Source of the DNA: Polychytrium aggregatum
Taxonomy: Eukaryota > Chytridiomycota > Chytridiomycetes > Polychytriales
Direction: 5' to 3'
DNA: 64,000 bases
NCBI RefSeq assembly: GCF_025602895.1
Contig: NW_026516295.1
Span: 124,001 to 188,000 of the forward strand
The notes below the pieces were generated by a model. That model did no database searches and was not told the DNA's origin. It saw only the letters and a list, made by a program, of their open reading frames with translations. Shown here one piece after another: positions 21,588-34,500 of this stretch. Position numbers and translations under genes: made by a program. Within the stretch, counting starts at the first letter, position 1. The number at the start of each line of letters is the position of its first letter.

Positions 21588-22459
21588 TTAAGCGCAGGTT
21601 GCGGCGCCGTCGTCGCCCTGGTAGCAGATCGAGAACGAAGGGCACAGGGCGGCACTGACCCAGACGCCGTTCTGGCAGACAACGGTCGAGTAGCGGTCGC
21701 CGCAGGTGTACTGGCCACCGACCGAGCAGGGTGAGCCCGGAGCAGCAACCTGGGCAGGGGCAACGATGGTGATCACAGTCGAGGCGGTCGAGGAGATGGA
21801 CTCGAAGCCCTCCAGGACGGCGCGGACTCGGAAGCTGCCGACGCCGATGGTCTTGAGCGAGCTGGACGGGACCGAGGTTCCCGAGCGCTTGAGCTTCCAG
21901 ATGGTGGAGCCGTCGACGGGCATGGTGGTGACCTTGTTGGTGTCGACGTTGATAAAGTCGATGCTATGCGGGCAAAGCGACGGGTGAGCCGGGCATGCAA
22001 AGGAGACAGCGAGGATGGACCCAGTGCGGCCTCGATGGGTATTCAGTCATCCGAGTCCCTGCACATTCTCTCCACCACCAGCCAACGCGAGCGACATGAA
22101 TACTTCATGAACATGGCAAACACGCGCCCTGATCGCCCCAAGAGCACTCACCGAAGGACCAGCGACGAGCCGAGATAGGTGTCGGGCAGATCGGTGTCCG
22201 CAGCCATCTGGAGCAGATTGCTGTAAACGTTGGTGTCGTCGATGAGATAAGTGTCGTAGGTCTTGCCATAGCCCGTATGGCGCAGATAAAAGTTGAACAG
22301 CGAGAAGGCCGGAGGAGCCGTCGGCACCGCCGAGGGAGTGGGCGAGGGAGCTCGCGAGGAAGACACCGAGGTGACGGGCTTGGTGGTCGTGGGGGTTGGA
22401 GCGCCAGCGATGGTCGAAACCAGGGCGGCAACGATGAGGAAAAGCTTAGCGAGCATCAT
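21588..22459 (-). CDS. Secreted protein with C-terminal Cys-rich carbohydrate-binding-like domain
   Basis: Two exons in phase (22459-22152 and 21963-21588) give 227 residues. Residues 1-20 form a signal peptide (MMLAKLFLIVAALVSTIAGA), followed by a Thr/Pro/Ser linker. A middle domain (FNFYLRHTGYGKTYDTYLI ... WKLKRSGTS ... GSFRVRAVLEGF) is not one I recognise. The C-terminus has six cysteines in CSVGGQYTCGD ... VVCQNGVWVSAALCP ... ICYQG ... ATC, a spacing close to the chitin-binding CBM19-type fold. The protein is expected outside the cell, perhaps on its own wall or on a chitinous substrate. No catalytic motif is visible, so an enzyme role is not claimed. Confidence 0.85.
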
Positions 22460-23786
22460 GGTGCGGGATGCGAGAGAGGTGGGAAGAGGTGCGAGCGATG
22501 GGCGACGATGAGGATGCCGATGAGGATGTCGATGAGGATGTCGAGGAAAATGGCCCGCCTGGAGACTTGCTCATATAGGGCCGTGGCCGGATGGACCTTC
22601 GACCTCTGCCGCCACCACCGCCGCTCCAGCGGGGCCTGTCCTATGGTGCATCTGCGGTGCAAGGAGGCTCGGATGAGAGATGCAAGCCTCGGTGGTGGAT
22701 GGTCTTTTTTTTTTCTGACCCAGGACGCATCAGAGTGAAGGCGGTTGGTTCCAGCGCAAGACGCAAATCTGCACTGCTCAGCATCCAGGAGCGAGCGCCC
22801 CAGCACAGCATCAATACAAGCCGACTCCATCGGTCCCAGCCGCAGCGACAAAGCAAGTCAAAGAGGAGGTGTGGCAGGTATATGGGTGGATGCTGTGGCA
22901 TTGTGGCGCTCCCACCGAGCAGATCTGCAGCGAGTGTCCCCAGAGCCCTCCGGTACTTGCCACGGATGCAGTGCCGGCACGGACTTGCGACATGTTCGTC
23001 AGCAACACCGATCGTTAGTCATGGAGGCTCGGGGGTTGTCCCAGGCATGTCGGCCGATCCTGACGAGAACTCTGCCTGGGTCAATGTGCTCTGCCGGAGC
23101 AGAACAAGAGGACGGCTTCGGTCGTTGTCGGTCTGCCCTCCAGCAACCATCGCCCGAGAGGATCTGGAGACAAATTTTCGCTCTCTCTTGATGCAACGCG
23201 GCTGTGGAACTGTGGAGGTGGCAGACCGGTGCATCCAACGACACAAATGAGACGCATGGGCCAGGCGGCGGTTCTCCTGCGGCGCAAAGACGCTATTGCC
23301 AAGGGACATTGCGTCGAGGGACATTGCCCTTCTTGCCTGCGGTCGATCGCCGTGCTGCTGCGTGCAAGAGCCCAAGTCGACCTCCACCCAGATCCTCGCT
23401 CGGCTGGATATCCAACAAGCACAGACTCGCTACATCGCCCAAGAGCAGAGGGGGGCAACGACATCGCCTCTCTTGCAGCGACCAGGGTGTCGCAAGGCCC
23501 ATGTCCAGCCAGAGCAGCCCAGCCCCAGGCAAATTTGCCTGGTTTGTCTGTCATCACCACTGGCTCTGGCCCCCCTGTCCATTCGTGCGGTTTGCGCGTC
23601 GTCTTGAGCCTCCATGACGGGGGTCGACAGCACGATTGATGACGTGCCTGCGAGCCAGAGGCCGAGGCGGAACGCCCATGCTCTTGGCGATGGTGAGTCG
23701 AATCGATGCACCACACCAGGTCCAGAAATGTGCTGGGAGAAGGAGGATGAAAGGCGGCCAGCAGACCACAAAAGCTGTCGTGTTTG
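22460..23786. other. Intergenic region
   Basis: 1.3 kb between two genes on the minus strand. It has a short ATGAGGATG-type repeat (22510-22545) and a T run at 22701-22715. Frames open here give no recognisable protein. Confidence 0.55.
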
Positions 23787-26371
23787 TTATGGCAGCGGCT
23801 CTTCGCTGTCGCTCAGGCGAGACAAATGAAGATAGGCATCGGTGCCGTAGCCCTCCATGCTGATGAGCTTGAGATCGCCTCCGAAATATCGAGCATAGAG
23901 GCGCGAGAGCGGCAGGCCGTATCCGAATCTGGAGAGGAGCAAAGGTTGAAGGCGGCACTTAGCGCACATGCGACGGAGGGAAGGTGATCGCCGTGGACAC
24001 GAGCCAGCTTCTTGGCAATGACAGTCATCGACGTCGTCATCAGCACGGGCATGGCCGTCATCGTCATAGCGCTCGCCCACCACTGGCCTCAGGCCGATCC
24101 GGCAATGGCCATCCGGCAGGCTCAAACGCAGACAAGCCCCCATCCCACAAGCACGCACTTCCTCCTCGCCTCGGTCGACGTACCCGGCCATGGGTGCTTT
24201 GAAGTCGCTCTTGTCATAGTTCTCTTGGAGCATCGGGCTCTCGGCCGTCGTATACATGTACGACCAAATCAGCGGCATGCCGCTTCGGGGGATGCCGCCG
24301 CCTTCGTCGCTGATCTTGATGGTGATGTCTTCCTTGCCCTCGGCCACGACCACGCGGATCTCGGGATAGGCCTCACAGTCGGCGCCGTAGCGCTCGACAA
24401 CGGCTCGGAGCGAGTTTTTGAGAAGCTCAAAGAGCATGTGGTGCAGGTGCGAAGGTACGTACATGAACTCAATCTCTTGTTTGCCATACAGCTTGATGTC
24501 CGGCGCCTTCCAGAGGCCATAGTAGTCCTGGCAGATGAACCGCGCGTCGTCGATGGCGTCGAGAGCGACGTTGCGGAGGCTGGTCTTTGGGCAAATGATG
24601 CCGACAAAGCCTGGCTGCTGGGCTTCTGGCTTGGAGATGGCGACATGCTGTCCGATCAGCATGCGGATTCCAATGCGGGAGAGATAGAAGCGATCCAGGA
24701 ACGACTGCACGGGTGGTGGTAGAGGGAGGCTATGCCCGTCTCGGGGATCGCGCAGATACGGGGCGTTGGTCTTGCGCCAGTGTTCCTTGAGCTCGACGAT
24801 ACCCTGGGCTGCAGAGATGAATGCGAGTGTGGGAATGTCGTCAAGAAAGCTGGCAAGACAACACCCGGACGGCTCGAGCGCAACAGGCCGATGTACCGGA
24901 TGGGGGAAGGCAGAAATGGCGATACCGTCCCAATGCAATACCACGGTATCGAGACGGAAGGAGCCATGGAGCAGCACAGGCACTGCAACGACACGAGCAT
25001 GGCAACAGTATATTCCTGGCAGCGCTCGGGCGATAGCGTGACGCAGCCCTCACCTATAGTGGAGACGACGGGATCGTGTCTCCGCTTGACCTTTTCGATG
25101 CACTTGACAAACATTTGGTTGTACTTTGCAAGTTTCTCGGTGTGGGCTACGTCTTCGACTGCCTTGAAGTATCTGGCTCGGGGCAAGGGGCCGGATCGGG
25201 GAGGAGACAGGCAGAAGCACAGCCAGCGGCAGGGGTTGTGAGAAGGGTATAGTCGACAGCCGGTATAACGCATGGCCGTGTGCATGCCGGGATGGCTGCG
25301 GCCGAGCAGCATTTGCCCGATGGCGCCTGAAATGTAGTGCCTACCGGATGGCTAATGAGCATTTGTGAGGAGGGACGAGAATATCGATATGGCAAGGGTG
25401 GAGGCCATGGGCCATTGATGTTGGAGATGTGGGCAATCAGAGCCAACAGCATCATGCGGCCAGCTCGGGGCCGGCATTGGGGGAAACGATGACATTGGGT
25501 AAATGGCGCAGGAAGAGCAGTCACAGGCATGGCATATGAGACAGGGTGTGGGAACAAGGCGACAAGGGGGGCCGTGACCGGATCGGAGCATGATCGGAGG
25601 GTGGAAGTTCGGGATATCGAGGGAGAACAGCAGGGTCAGCTGTGGTTGTCACTCGACGAGAGGAGCGAGGAGAGTCCTGGTCGCTGAGGAGAATGCATTC
25701 GGATGTGCTCCCTGGTCGCTGAGGAGAATGCATTCGGATGTGCTCCGGGGAAGGGATCGCTCACATGTATGGGCTGCTTTGAGAGCGCTGTCGGCTGGCG
25801 GCACGAGGGTGCCTCGATCAAACCACGAGCTGGTCTCGAGTCCAAATTCGCTTGGGCTTGGGAACTCGATGAGGTCCTGGAAGGACTGAGTGTACATGTT
25901 CTTGACCTTGATGACGGACTGCATCTCGGACAGATTGTGGGGGAGCGACTCCAGCTCGACGACCCGGTGAGCCAGACGCACGGGGAGCTCGGCATGGATG
26001 AACTGGGTGCCCCGGGCGAGGGTCGACTGGGTGGGCTTGCTGCCTGAAGTTTTGGAGGGGAAACATGGAGAGCATGAAACGGAGAGAGGGTAAGAGGATG
26101 GGAGCCGGCATGGTGCAAGCGGATCATCCAGGGTGCAGAGTGGGTGGGCAACCAGTGAATGCTCTCGGACTTGTCAAGAGCGAACAGGATGACTCGAAAC
26201 CGCATCGAGGCGATTGTCCCATCGACGACCCATCTTGGCGTGTGGGTCTCTTGGAATACAACGCTGGTGCTCACCAAAGTTGACCATCTGCTTGAGCGAC
26301 ACCGGCGTTTGAGGAAACTTTGCAAAGTGCCGGATCTTCTCAAGCACCTCGGGCGGGCATTTGTAGCTCAT
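23787..26371 (-). CDS. Mitochondrial pyruvate dehydrogenase kinase (PDK/BCKDK family)
   Basis: Phosphorylates and switches off the pyruvate (or branched-chain ketoacid) dehydrogenase complex in mitochondria. Clear exons: 26371-26275 (MSYKCPPEVLEKIRHFAKF), 26043 to about 25830 (THAELPVRLAHRV-type helix, QSFQDLIEFPSP), 25172-25054 (VKCIEKVKRRHDPVVSTI), 24808-24184 and 23928-23787. The GHKL ATPase motifs are complete: ELLKNSLRAVV (N box), ISDEGGGIPRS (G1) and MAGFGYGLPLSR (G2, across the last intron). The donor of exon 2 is the one uncertain junction (near 25825): phase requires a two-base overhang and only a weak GTGGTT fits. Fungal members usually have a presequence. This N-terminus is short, so import would rely on the first helix or on a missed upstream exon. 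Confidence 0.93.
25678..25747. repeat. 35-bp tandem duplication in a kinase intron
   Basis: Two perfect or near-perfect 35-base copies (25678-25712 and 25713-25747) containing GAGGAGAATGCATTCGGATG, inside the intron downstream of exon 2. Confidence 0.9.
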
Positions 26372-27252
26372 GGTGGTTGCAGACGGTCCTGGCGGTGATG
26401 ACTGGCGGAGGAAGACGGAGCGAATGCGCGTGACCGCCCACTTGAATGGAAATGCGATGCGATTCGATTCGACGCAGTACGATGCGCTGGGATATGGAAA
26501 ATATGAGGGATGATGTTCAGGGCGTTGGGGGCCGATAGGTGACCAGAGACAACAGGGACAAAGAGCGACGATGGAGGAGGAAGAGCAGGGAGGGAGAATG
26601 CATCTATAAGTAGTCGGAATGGAGGCGCGGAATAGGGCATACGGCCGGGTCTGATCGCCGGGATGATGGCGGATGACGGCTGGCAGGTCGCTCACGAGAT
26701 TCGCATCGGGAGAGCGAACCCAGCGGCATGACGGGAACGCCCCCGGAATGCAGCCGAACCTACAAGTTGCTTGCAGGATGATTACGAGCGATGGACACGC
26801 TTCTTGCGGGGTGATTACGAGCTAATTGATATCAACGACAAGTCGCCCACCAATGTCCTCGGGATGTCTCCGAATGTCCACCAGCAGTCGGCTGGCCAGG
26901 GCGAAGGCGCATCGGGCGGGTCTTGTTCGGGTCGGCGGGCTCATGGCGGCTGCGCACGTGGTGCACGTGGCAACACATGTGACGGCTGGATCCGGGATTG
27001 GCGCTGGCTGGATCCACGATTTGCGCTGGCTGGATCCACGATTTGCGCTGGCTGGATCCACGATTCATATGTCCGCTTGGAGTTATAGTGCCCTCGTTTT
27101 TGTTTTTGCAAGCGGCACAACCACCGTCACAACCTCAACCTCCATCACCGCACCCGCATCCACATTCACATCCACAGCCGCAGCCGCATCCGGCCGTCAC
27201 CGATCCGTCCTCTCGTCAAGTCCACTCCAGCCGCAACTGCACACCCCCCACG
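26372..27252. promoter_or_regulatory. Divergent promoter region between the PDK-type kinase and IMP3
   Basis: About 0.9 kb between two divergent genes. It includes three copies of a 22-base unit (next entry) and a CCACAGCC/CATCC-rich tract just before the IMP3 start. No coding sequence is supported. Confidence 0.5.
27002..27067. repeat. 22-bp tandem repeat, three copies
   Basis: Unit GCTGGCTGGATCCACGATTT plus GC, repeated three times and carrying a BamHI-type GGATCC in each copy. It ends about 185 bases before the IMP3 start codon. Confidence 0.9.
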
Positions 27253-28512
27253 ATGGTCCGAAAGCTCAAATTCCACGAGCAAAAGCTGCTCAAGAAGGTC
27301 GACTTTCTGCAGTGGAAGTCCGATCAGTCGCTGCATGAAACCAAGGTGATGCGCAAATATCACATCCAGAAGCGAGAAGATTATATCAAGTAAGACACTG
27401 TCCATATAGATGGAGAGATGGTGGTGGTGGTGGGAGGGAGCAGAATCCCGCGCCTGGGCTTCACAGCGTCGGCATGCGCTTGTGGATCGCTTCCTCTTGT
27501 GCGCATGACAAGACGACAGGACGACAGGACGACGACGACAGGATGACAGGGCGACGGCACGAACCCATCCGATAGATTGAGCGTGGAAGGACCGGAATCG
27601 CTCGATGCATCGTGTGTCGTTGATGCTGCATACCGGCATCTCGGCGGCCACTTTGCAGGAGCAGTTGCTGGATCCGTCGAACGGCAGCCCGTCGAATGGC
27701 AACTCCATCCACAGAAGGCACAAATCCCCCCCCCGAGATATGGAGGGGATTTTACGAATGCTCTCCAATCCTCTCCCTGACATCACCCCCTCTCAAACTC
27801 GGTCGCAGATACAACAAAATCTGTGGACAGATCCGCAAACTGGCCACCAAGCTGTCCCTTCTGGACCCACACGATCCCTTCCGCGCAACCAAAACCAAGG
27901 CCCTTCTGGACAAGATGTATGCGATGGGGCTGCTGACGGCCAACAAAAACCTCTCGAGCTGCGACAAAATCACCGTGTCGTCATTCTGCAGGTACGATAC
28001 GGGTGCATCCTGAGAGGCGGGGCCAGTCGTATCCAAGACAGAAGATCTCCAGGGTGATCAGGCTCCGGGCTGCAGGCTGCAAATCTCTGCTAATGCGGGA
28101 TCTCCCTTCGCGCAACTCTTGGCTCAGACGCCGGCTACCGATCGTCATGGTGCGCCTCAAGATGGCCGAGACCGTCAAGGAAGCCGTTACGTTTGTCGAG
28201 CAGGGTCATATCCGTGTTGGCCCGGAGACTGTTACCGATCCAGCCTACCTCGTGACTCGCAACATGGAAGACTTTGTGACCTGGGTCGACACCTCCAAGA
28301 TCAAGAGGAAGATTCTCAAATACAACGATAAGGTGAGTCCGGAGCTGTGGGTGGAATAGCTCGCGGCGCGGCAGTGCTAGGCGCTGCGAAAGATCGCTGC
28401 AATCCAGGCATGTGCGGAGCGATCAACACACAAACTGACATGTTCTCTGCGACGGCTGCCTTGCCATCGACACCTGCCCCACACACAGCTCGACGACTTT
28501 GATTTGCTGTAG
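27253..28512 (+). CDS. IMP3: U3 small nucleolar ribonucleoprotein protein IMP3
   Basis: S4-domain protein of the U3 snoRNP/SSU processome that helps U3 RNA pair with pre-18S rRNA in the nucleolus. Four exons close in phase: 27253-27389, 27809-27991, 28128-28332 and 28489-28512, giving 182 residues, almost exactly the family length. Key segments are [19 protein letters not shown] at the start, [20 protein letters not shown] across the first junction, then the RNA-binding S4 region [20 protein letters not shown] with [19 protein letters not shown], ending in LDDFDLL. The last exon is only 24 bases. The 419-base first intron contains a long purine/pyrimidine-biased stretch but no gene. Confidence 0.97.
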
Positions 28513-28795
28513 CCGCACCCAGTGCCAATATACTCATGCATTGCACCGACTTGATCGTGTCTGTCTGTTTGCTACTTCTTGCCACACGGGCGATCGATAT
28601 TGCTCGCTTCCATCGTTCATGGCAATCGTTCATTGGCATCTCTGGCCTGTGCGACAGACAGACGCGCCAGAACCGTGTGCACAAGGTCGTGTCCCAGCCG
28701 AGCCAAAATCGGCTCGCCAGCGCTCTCTTCTTCTCCTGGCTCGCATCTCTTCCGCCCTCATCCCGCACATCCCGGGCCTCATCGCAGGACATTCT

Positions 28796-29723
28796 ATGCA
28801 GATACCTCGCAAAGCCATGCATCCAAACCGCCGTGCTGCTCCGTCATCTGGGGCTCGAGCCGCAGCCAGGAAAGCCGTCGCAGCTCGCCTCTCGCCCGCT
28901 CTCGTCCTGGTTGTTGTGTTGGCTCTGGCCCTGGGTGTGGACGCTCAATGGCGAGCGGGACAGGCCACACATTACGGTAAGCTGGTGGACAGCAAGTGCG
29001 ACTCGCTCGACTCTGTGCTTGACAAGGGCGCTCACTGCTCACGGCTCTCTGCTCTCTGCTCTCTGGTCTCTGATGGCTGTTCTCTGATTCCTGGTCGCTG
29101 CTGCAACAGGTCCCTTCCCCGACTATTTGCCGCTCTCGGAAGCCGGTTACCAGGCCAACGACGTCGGCGTGGGCTGCTCCAACGGCCAGCCCGGCGGCGA
29201 CCCACACTGGAATGCCATCCTGAGCAAGGGCGTCTATCCGCCCCTGAACAACTCCATCAACATTGGCACCGTCTGGCCAAAGACTGCCACGGTCGCCGTC
29301 TCAGAAGCAATGTACGGCTTTGCCAACAAAGACAAGGTGTGCTGGTCGACTCTGACGATCCGAAACGCCGCCAACCACAGCCAGACGGTCCAGGCGATCG
29401 TGGTTGATTTTTGCCCGGCCAATGGATGTCTCTGGCCCGCGGACCAGCTCGCCAACAACGTCGATCTGTACGGCGAGGCCACCTGGAACGCTCTCGGAGG
29501 CGGGCTGCTGGACGGAACGGTCAACATCGAAATCATCTGGCCGGCGAACCTGAACCCCAACGCCCAGCCCATGAGCGGCTGGGCCATCTTTGGCATCGTT
29601 GCGGGAGTGCTTGTTGCCCTGGGCATTGTCGGGTTTGTGGTGTACCGGCTGCGATGGCGCCACCGACGACACCGGCCCTCGCATGTCATTCTGCCGCTCA
29701 AGGTCACTGCACCGGGCAAGTAG
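28796..29723 (+). CDS. Expansin/RlpA-like double-psi beta-barrel protein with C-terminal membrane helix
   Basis: Two exons in phase (28796-28976 and 29110-29723) give 264 residues; a second in-frame ATG at 28817 would give 257. The N-terminus is basic, then hydrophobic (LVLVVVLALALGVDAQ) as in a signal peptide. The barrel domain begins RAGQATHYGPFPDYL and includes the family-like turn GVGCSNGQPGGDP, a cysteine in DKVCWSTLTI and the conserved aspartate in IVVDFCPANGC. A transmembrane helix follows (WAIFGIVAGVLVALGIVGFVV) and a short basic tail RLRWRHRRHR. Such barrels loosen or bind wall polysaccharides. Here the protein should be anchored with the barrel outside. Catalysis is not implied. Confidence 0.85.
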
Positions 29724-31568
29724 GAGATTGAGGCGCTGCGGGGGGGCCATCGACTCTGGGGATCGGCCTTTGCTCATACGATGCTGTAACACGAATCGCT
29801 CTCGCTTGAACTGGATGTGGTCAAGTCGTCGGCACCGTGAGCGTTTCACTCGCCAGGGCAAACGGCCGTGTCCATGTCCATGTCCATGTTGGACTGGCAT
29901 CTGCTGTCACTTCGAGATCAACCAGCATGGGCGGCGAACGGGATCGGATCGGATCGGATGGGACCAGGACGGATGGATCGGGGCGGCGCCGGCGCACGCG
30001 CTGGCTGGATGGCTCCGAAAACGGAAAGCGACGCGCCTGGACGCGCCGACAGACCCAGCTGTCCCGCCCATTGTGGCTCCTGTGTGCCAGTCTTGTGCTA
30101 CAGAGGATACGTGGGACAGCATTTGGCATCGCACAGGGACAGCGTGTGCGAGACACGCGCATGTAGCACGGGCATCAAGGTGGACGCGACACAGACGCGC
30201 ATGGCTGCGTGCCTGGTTGTCAGTGTACCTTGCCTGGCTGTCTGTGTGCCTTGCCTGCTTGTCTTGCTTGTTTGTCTTGCGCTGCAGCCTCTCCCCTCGC
30301 TGTTGTCGTCGTTCGTCTTTTTTCTTCCGCCTGCCGTGTCGCCAGCTCGAGGGGTCGCTTTCTTGGGTTGTTTGCCGATTCTGCACATCCTCCCTGGCCC
30401 TTCTCCTCTCCCTGGGGTCTCTCTGTCCTCGGTTCTTCCTCATAGCTATCTGAAGAGAGGTGAGTGTCTGCGGCGATGCGGGAGAGCTGCTGGTCTGCCA
30501 TCGGGGGTGGGAACTCCAACAGCCACCACGAAGCCATCGCCCCTCTGCAGCAGCGACGTCCATCAAACGACGTCCATCAAACGACGTCCATCAAACGAGC
30601 GACATCCATCGGGGACACACCCGCAAGCCGCACCCACCAGATGGCATCCGTCTGGGGCCGGCCTGTCCACTCGAGTCTTTGGAGTTGTTGTGTTCGATCC
30701 ATCGATGCTCTTCGCCAGGCTCGCTCGCTAACCACAAACGCCCCCATATCTCCTCGCACCGCAACGAACCCCCTCTCCTGTCTCGTATCGCAACGAACCC
30801 CCTCGGCCTCACCCCCGGCTCGCTGGGACCAGGTTCTCGTTGGACCACGGGTCGTTTTTTCCTTCTTTCGTTTCCTTCCCTTGGCTACCCTTGGTTACCC
30901 TTGGCTTCCCTTGGCTACCCTTGGCCTCCGTTTCGTTCTCGCATCAAGCACCGTTTGCTGCACCCCCTGTTTCCGCCGGTGCTTTATCCGCCTTTCCTTG
31001 CTCGGACCTGAACCCTCCCTGTCTCTGTCGCCGGGCTCTCCGCCACGATAACAACGTTCGCTGAGTAAGTTGACGACCGCATGGAGGTGGCTGTATGAGC
31101 AGCGGCGGCAGCAGCAGTGGCGGCGGCGGCGGCCTGGTGGTGCCTGAAGAGCCCGCAATCGTGGCTGTCTGTGGACTGCGGTCCCTCATCGCTCGCTGCT
31201 GCTTATTCGTTTCGTTGTATGCTTGCCACTCATCCGCTCGACTCTGTGTTCCATCGACTCGACTCGCCTCGGTGTCTGCTCGATGTGCTTTCCCTCGGCA
31301 ACTTGACACCAATCCTCTGCAAATCAGGCAATATGTCAAAGGTACAGAGCAGAACGGCTTCCTCGCGCGACCGATTGGTGGCCTGCGCTGCCACCCAGAG
31401 CAGCCTGCATCGTGGTGTTATGTCGCTGCCGGTGAACTCTGTCGCCAACTGCTGTATATATACTCACCCGGGCATTCTTTATCCATTCACTCACTCACCC
31501 GGGCATCTTTCATCCATCCATCCATTCTTTATCCATTCACTCACTCTGGCGACCCGGATCAACCCTCG
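29724..31568. promoter_or_regulatory. Long upstream region of the F-box/LRR gene
   Basis: About 1.8 kb without a supported gene. It is strongly pyrimidine-rich on the + strand at 30190-31010. Small repeats: ACGTCCATCAAACG units (about 30566-30606), CCCTTGGCTA units (about 30883-30925) and ATCCATTCACTCACTC units (about 31475-31550). The frame of the following gene is open upstream of its ATG from 31095, but the sequence there is low-complexity and probably 5' UTR. Confidence 0.5.
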
Positions 31569-34500
31569 ATGGCATCGACTCGATCCAACCATCAACCCGC
31601 CACCCCCCATCAAACTATCGCACATCAATCGCACCCAATCCTTCCCGCCTCGCAGCTCCAGGTCGCCCTTCCTCCCAAGTTCTTCTCGACCATCATCGAG
31701 TTCCTTGAGGAGCATCAGGACCAGGTCTCTCTGCTCCTGGTCTGCAAGGAGTGGTCGCTGCAGGTCGCCATGTCCATGTACCGTGCCCCGCCCCTGCAGA
31801 GCTCGGACTCGTTCGAGCGGCTCATGGGTCTGCTCAACACACCTCTTCCCTACTACAACTATCCGTCCTTCATCTTTGAGCTCAGCATCTCCGGCATCGC
31901 CGCCGACAACTTGTACATGGGCGATCTCGACGCTGCCCTCAAGCTCTGCACCAGCCTGCAGGTCTTCCGGCTCGAGAACTGCTTCCACATCTCCAACATG
32001 CTCGTCCGCTCGCTCTCGCACTACTGCCAGAACCTGCGCCGCGTCGATCTCCCCGGCTGCCCCATCACCGACTCGTTCATTCCCACGCTCACCAAGAACT
32101 GCAAGAGTCTCGAGTCGCTCGACCTCAGCTTCACGAACCTGACCGTCGCCTCGCTGCACAACATTGTCGTCAGCTGCGAGTCGCTCTTGCGCCTGGATCT
32201 CTCCGAGTGCCAGAACGCCGACGAGGTCACCGGCCTGGATCTGTCCTCGCACAAGTGGACCCGCCCCCTCAAGCATCTCAACCTGCGCAACACCCCCGTG
32301 GTCGACGACCTGTTGCGCTTTGCTGCCGCGCACTGTCCCAGCCTCGAGACCCTCATTGTCGAGTCCTGCACGCTCATCACCGACGACTCGATCGTCAAGA
32401 TCTCCAACTGCTGCCCCAAGCTGCGACTCCTCGACTGCTCCTTCTGTGACAGCATCACCGATCTCTCGCTGCAGGCCATCGCCGTCCGAAGCGGTGTCAA
32501 CCACGGCGGCAGCCTCGAGCATCTGTACATGTCGGCCTGCGACCTGATCACCCCCTCGGCCGTGGTGCTCGTTGCCCAAAAGTGCACCAAGCTCTCGCTC
32601 CTGGTCTTGGACGGCTGCGAGCTCATCCTCGGCACCTACATCCAGTCGTACGCCACCTACCAGGACGACCTCGAGTGCACCCTTGAGGATGATGCCATCC
32701 GCCGCCTTGCCAGCCACAACTCGAGTGTGCAGCTCATCACTCCCCCGGCCACCCCGGACCGCCATGGCGACGCCCACTCCCGCAACCATCACATCCCCTT
32801 CAAGGTCGGTGTCTCGTACTCGGGCGCATACCTCACCGAGGCCGAGGACCTCGAGGAGCAGCGCCGGCGCTTCGAAAAGACCTTTGTCTCGGAGCAGGGC
32901 CGCATGTCCCAGGAGCCCGACAACTACTCCGAGTACTCGACCGCCTCGCTCTCCCGCCGCACCTCGCTGCGTCGCTCCAACTCCAAGACTTCGGTCAAGG
33001 ACGAAGCCGAGCGCGCCGAGCGCCAGGAGCGCATCCGCGAGCGCCGTCGCTCTCGTGGTGCCAGCATGAGCTTCGACCGCCCCCCGATTATTGTCGACGG
33101 CAACACCGGAGTCGATACCGCCGCCGCTGCCGCTGCTGCCGGCTTTGGTGCGGGCATCTCGCGCACGTCGAGCCCGTCGCAGTTGAGCACCGTCAGCGCC
33201 GCCTCGACCATCACCCCTGCCGCCCCGGTCATTGCCCCTGTTGCTGTCAAGCCCGCCGACCCCTGGGTCCAGACCCCGCCCGTTATCCAGCCCGCCATCC
33301 TGTCGACGCCCATGGTCCCTCCCATGGCCACGGCGGCCTCCTCGACCCCGGCCGCTGCTCCGGCGACCCCCAGCACCCCGGTCGCTGCCTCTGCCCCATC
33401 GGGCTCGAGCACCACCGCCATTCCCCTGGCCTCGGGCAAGCGTCGCTCGCAGATCGGCGCCATCGCGACCTCCAAGTGGAACGGCAGCCCCATCAACACC
33501 ACCAGCGCTGGTCTGCCTCCGGCCTCGCCCGCCCCCGTATCCGCGGCTCCTCTGTCGGCTGCTCCTGTCGAAGGCGGCATTCTGCTGGCCTCTGGCCGGG
33601 CCGCTCGCCAGTCCGTCGGCTCCATCTCCCAGGTCCTCAGCAGCGCCACGACCGAGCCCAACACCCCCTCGACCATCAGCTCGCCTGCCGCTCCTGCCAC
33701 CAAGGGCGCCAGCGGTGAGGAACAGCCCCTGCTCATTGCTTCGGGCCGTCGCCGCCAGAGCCGCAACTTTTCGATCACGCCCGAGAGTCAGGGCAGTATC
33801 CTCCCCTCCAATGCCGCTGCCGCCGCCGTTGCTGCCCAGCCCGAGCACCAGCAGTCGGCCGCTCCCGCCGCCGAAAAGGGCCCCTGGCCCTCCGCCATCC
33901 CTGCGGCGGCCCCGCCTGCCCCCTGGGGCACCAACCCCACGGCCTGGACCAACCCCTCGCAGCTCACTTCGCAGAGCTCGACCTGGTCCTACTCGGGCCC
34001 GACCCAGCCCAGCCAAACCTTTGTCGATCCCTGGTCCCGCCCGCCTGGATCCCAGGGCACCTCGACCGTCGTCGCCGACCCCTGGGCCCAGGCCAGCCCC
34101 CCTTCCACCAACATGGTCACCAGCTGGGGTACTCCCGTCACTCCACAGGTCCAGCAGTCGTCCTTTGTTCAGCAGCAGATCCAGTCAATCCAGCAAAAGC
34201 AGGCCCCTGCTGCCGGTCTCCGCATTGCTGCCGGCGCCGGCTGGGACAACACCCCGGCCAAGCTCGCCAACAACTGGAGCTCCTCCGCCCCCGTTGCCCC
34301 CGCTCCCGCCCCGACTGCTGCTGCCGCCGCCGCCGTTGCCGCTAATCCTTCCGCTCCCGCTATCGGCAAGCCCTTTGGCAGCACTGGCGCCGCCGCCCCG
34401 GGCGTCTACTTTGATCGCGGCAACCAAAAGTCCGCCGAACCTACCAAGGTCGCTGGCGACTTTACCTTCTCGAGCTCGAACCGTGGCAAGCTGCTGCTGA

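Noticed and set aside
23081-23716. 211-residue minus-strand frame in the gap before the PDK-type kinase
   Set aside because: No recognisable motif, a plus-strand frame overlaps it with equal length, and composition is unlike neighbouring genes.
29868-30731. 287-residue plus-strand frame starting with repeated Met-Ser
   Set aside because: The start is a simple ATGTCC repeat, and the remainder is Leu/Pro/Ser-rich from pyrimidine-rich DNA.
31095-31568. N-terminal extension of the F-box/LRR protein
   Set aside because: The frame is open but low-complexity, with ATCCATTCACTC repeats; the ATG at 31569 is just before the F-box-like region.
31491-34016. 841-residue open frame on the minus strand
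   Set aside because: Antisense shadow of the F-box/LRR gene; its Gly/Arg/Asp-rich composition is what GC-rich coding gives on the other strand, and no domain is visible.
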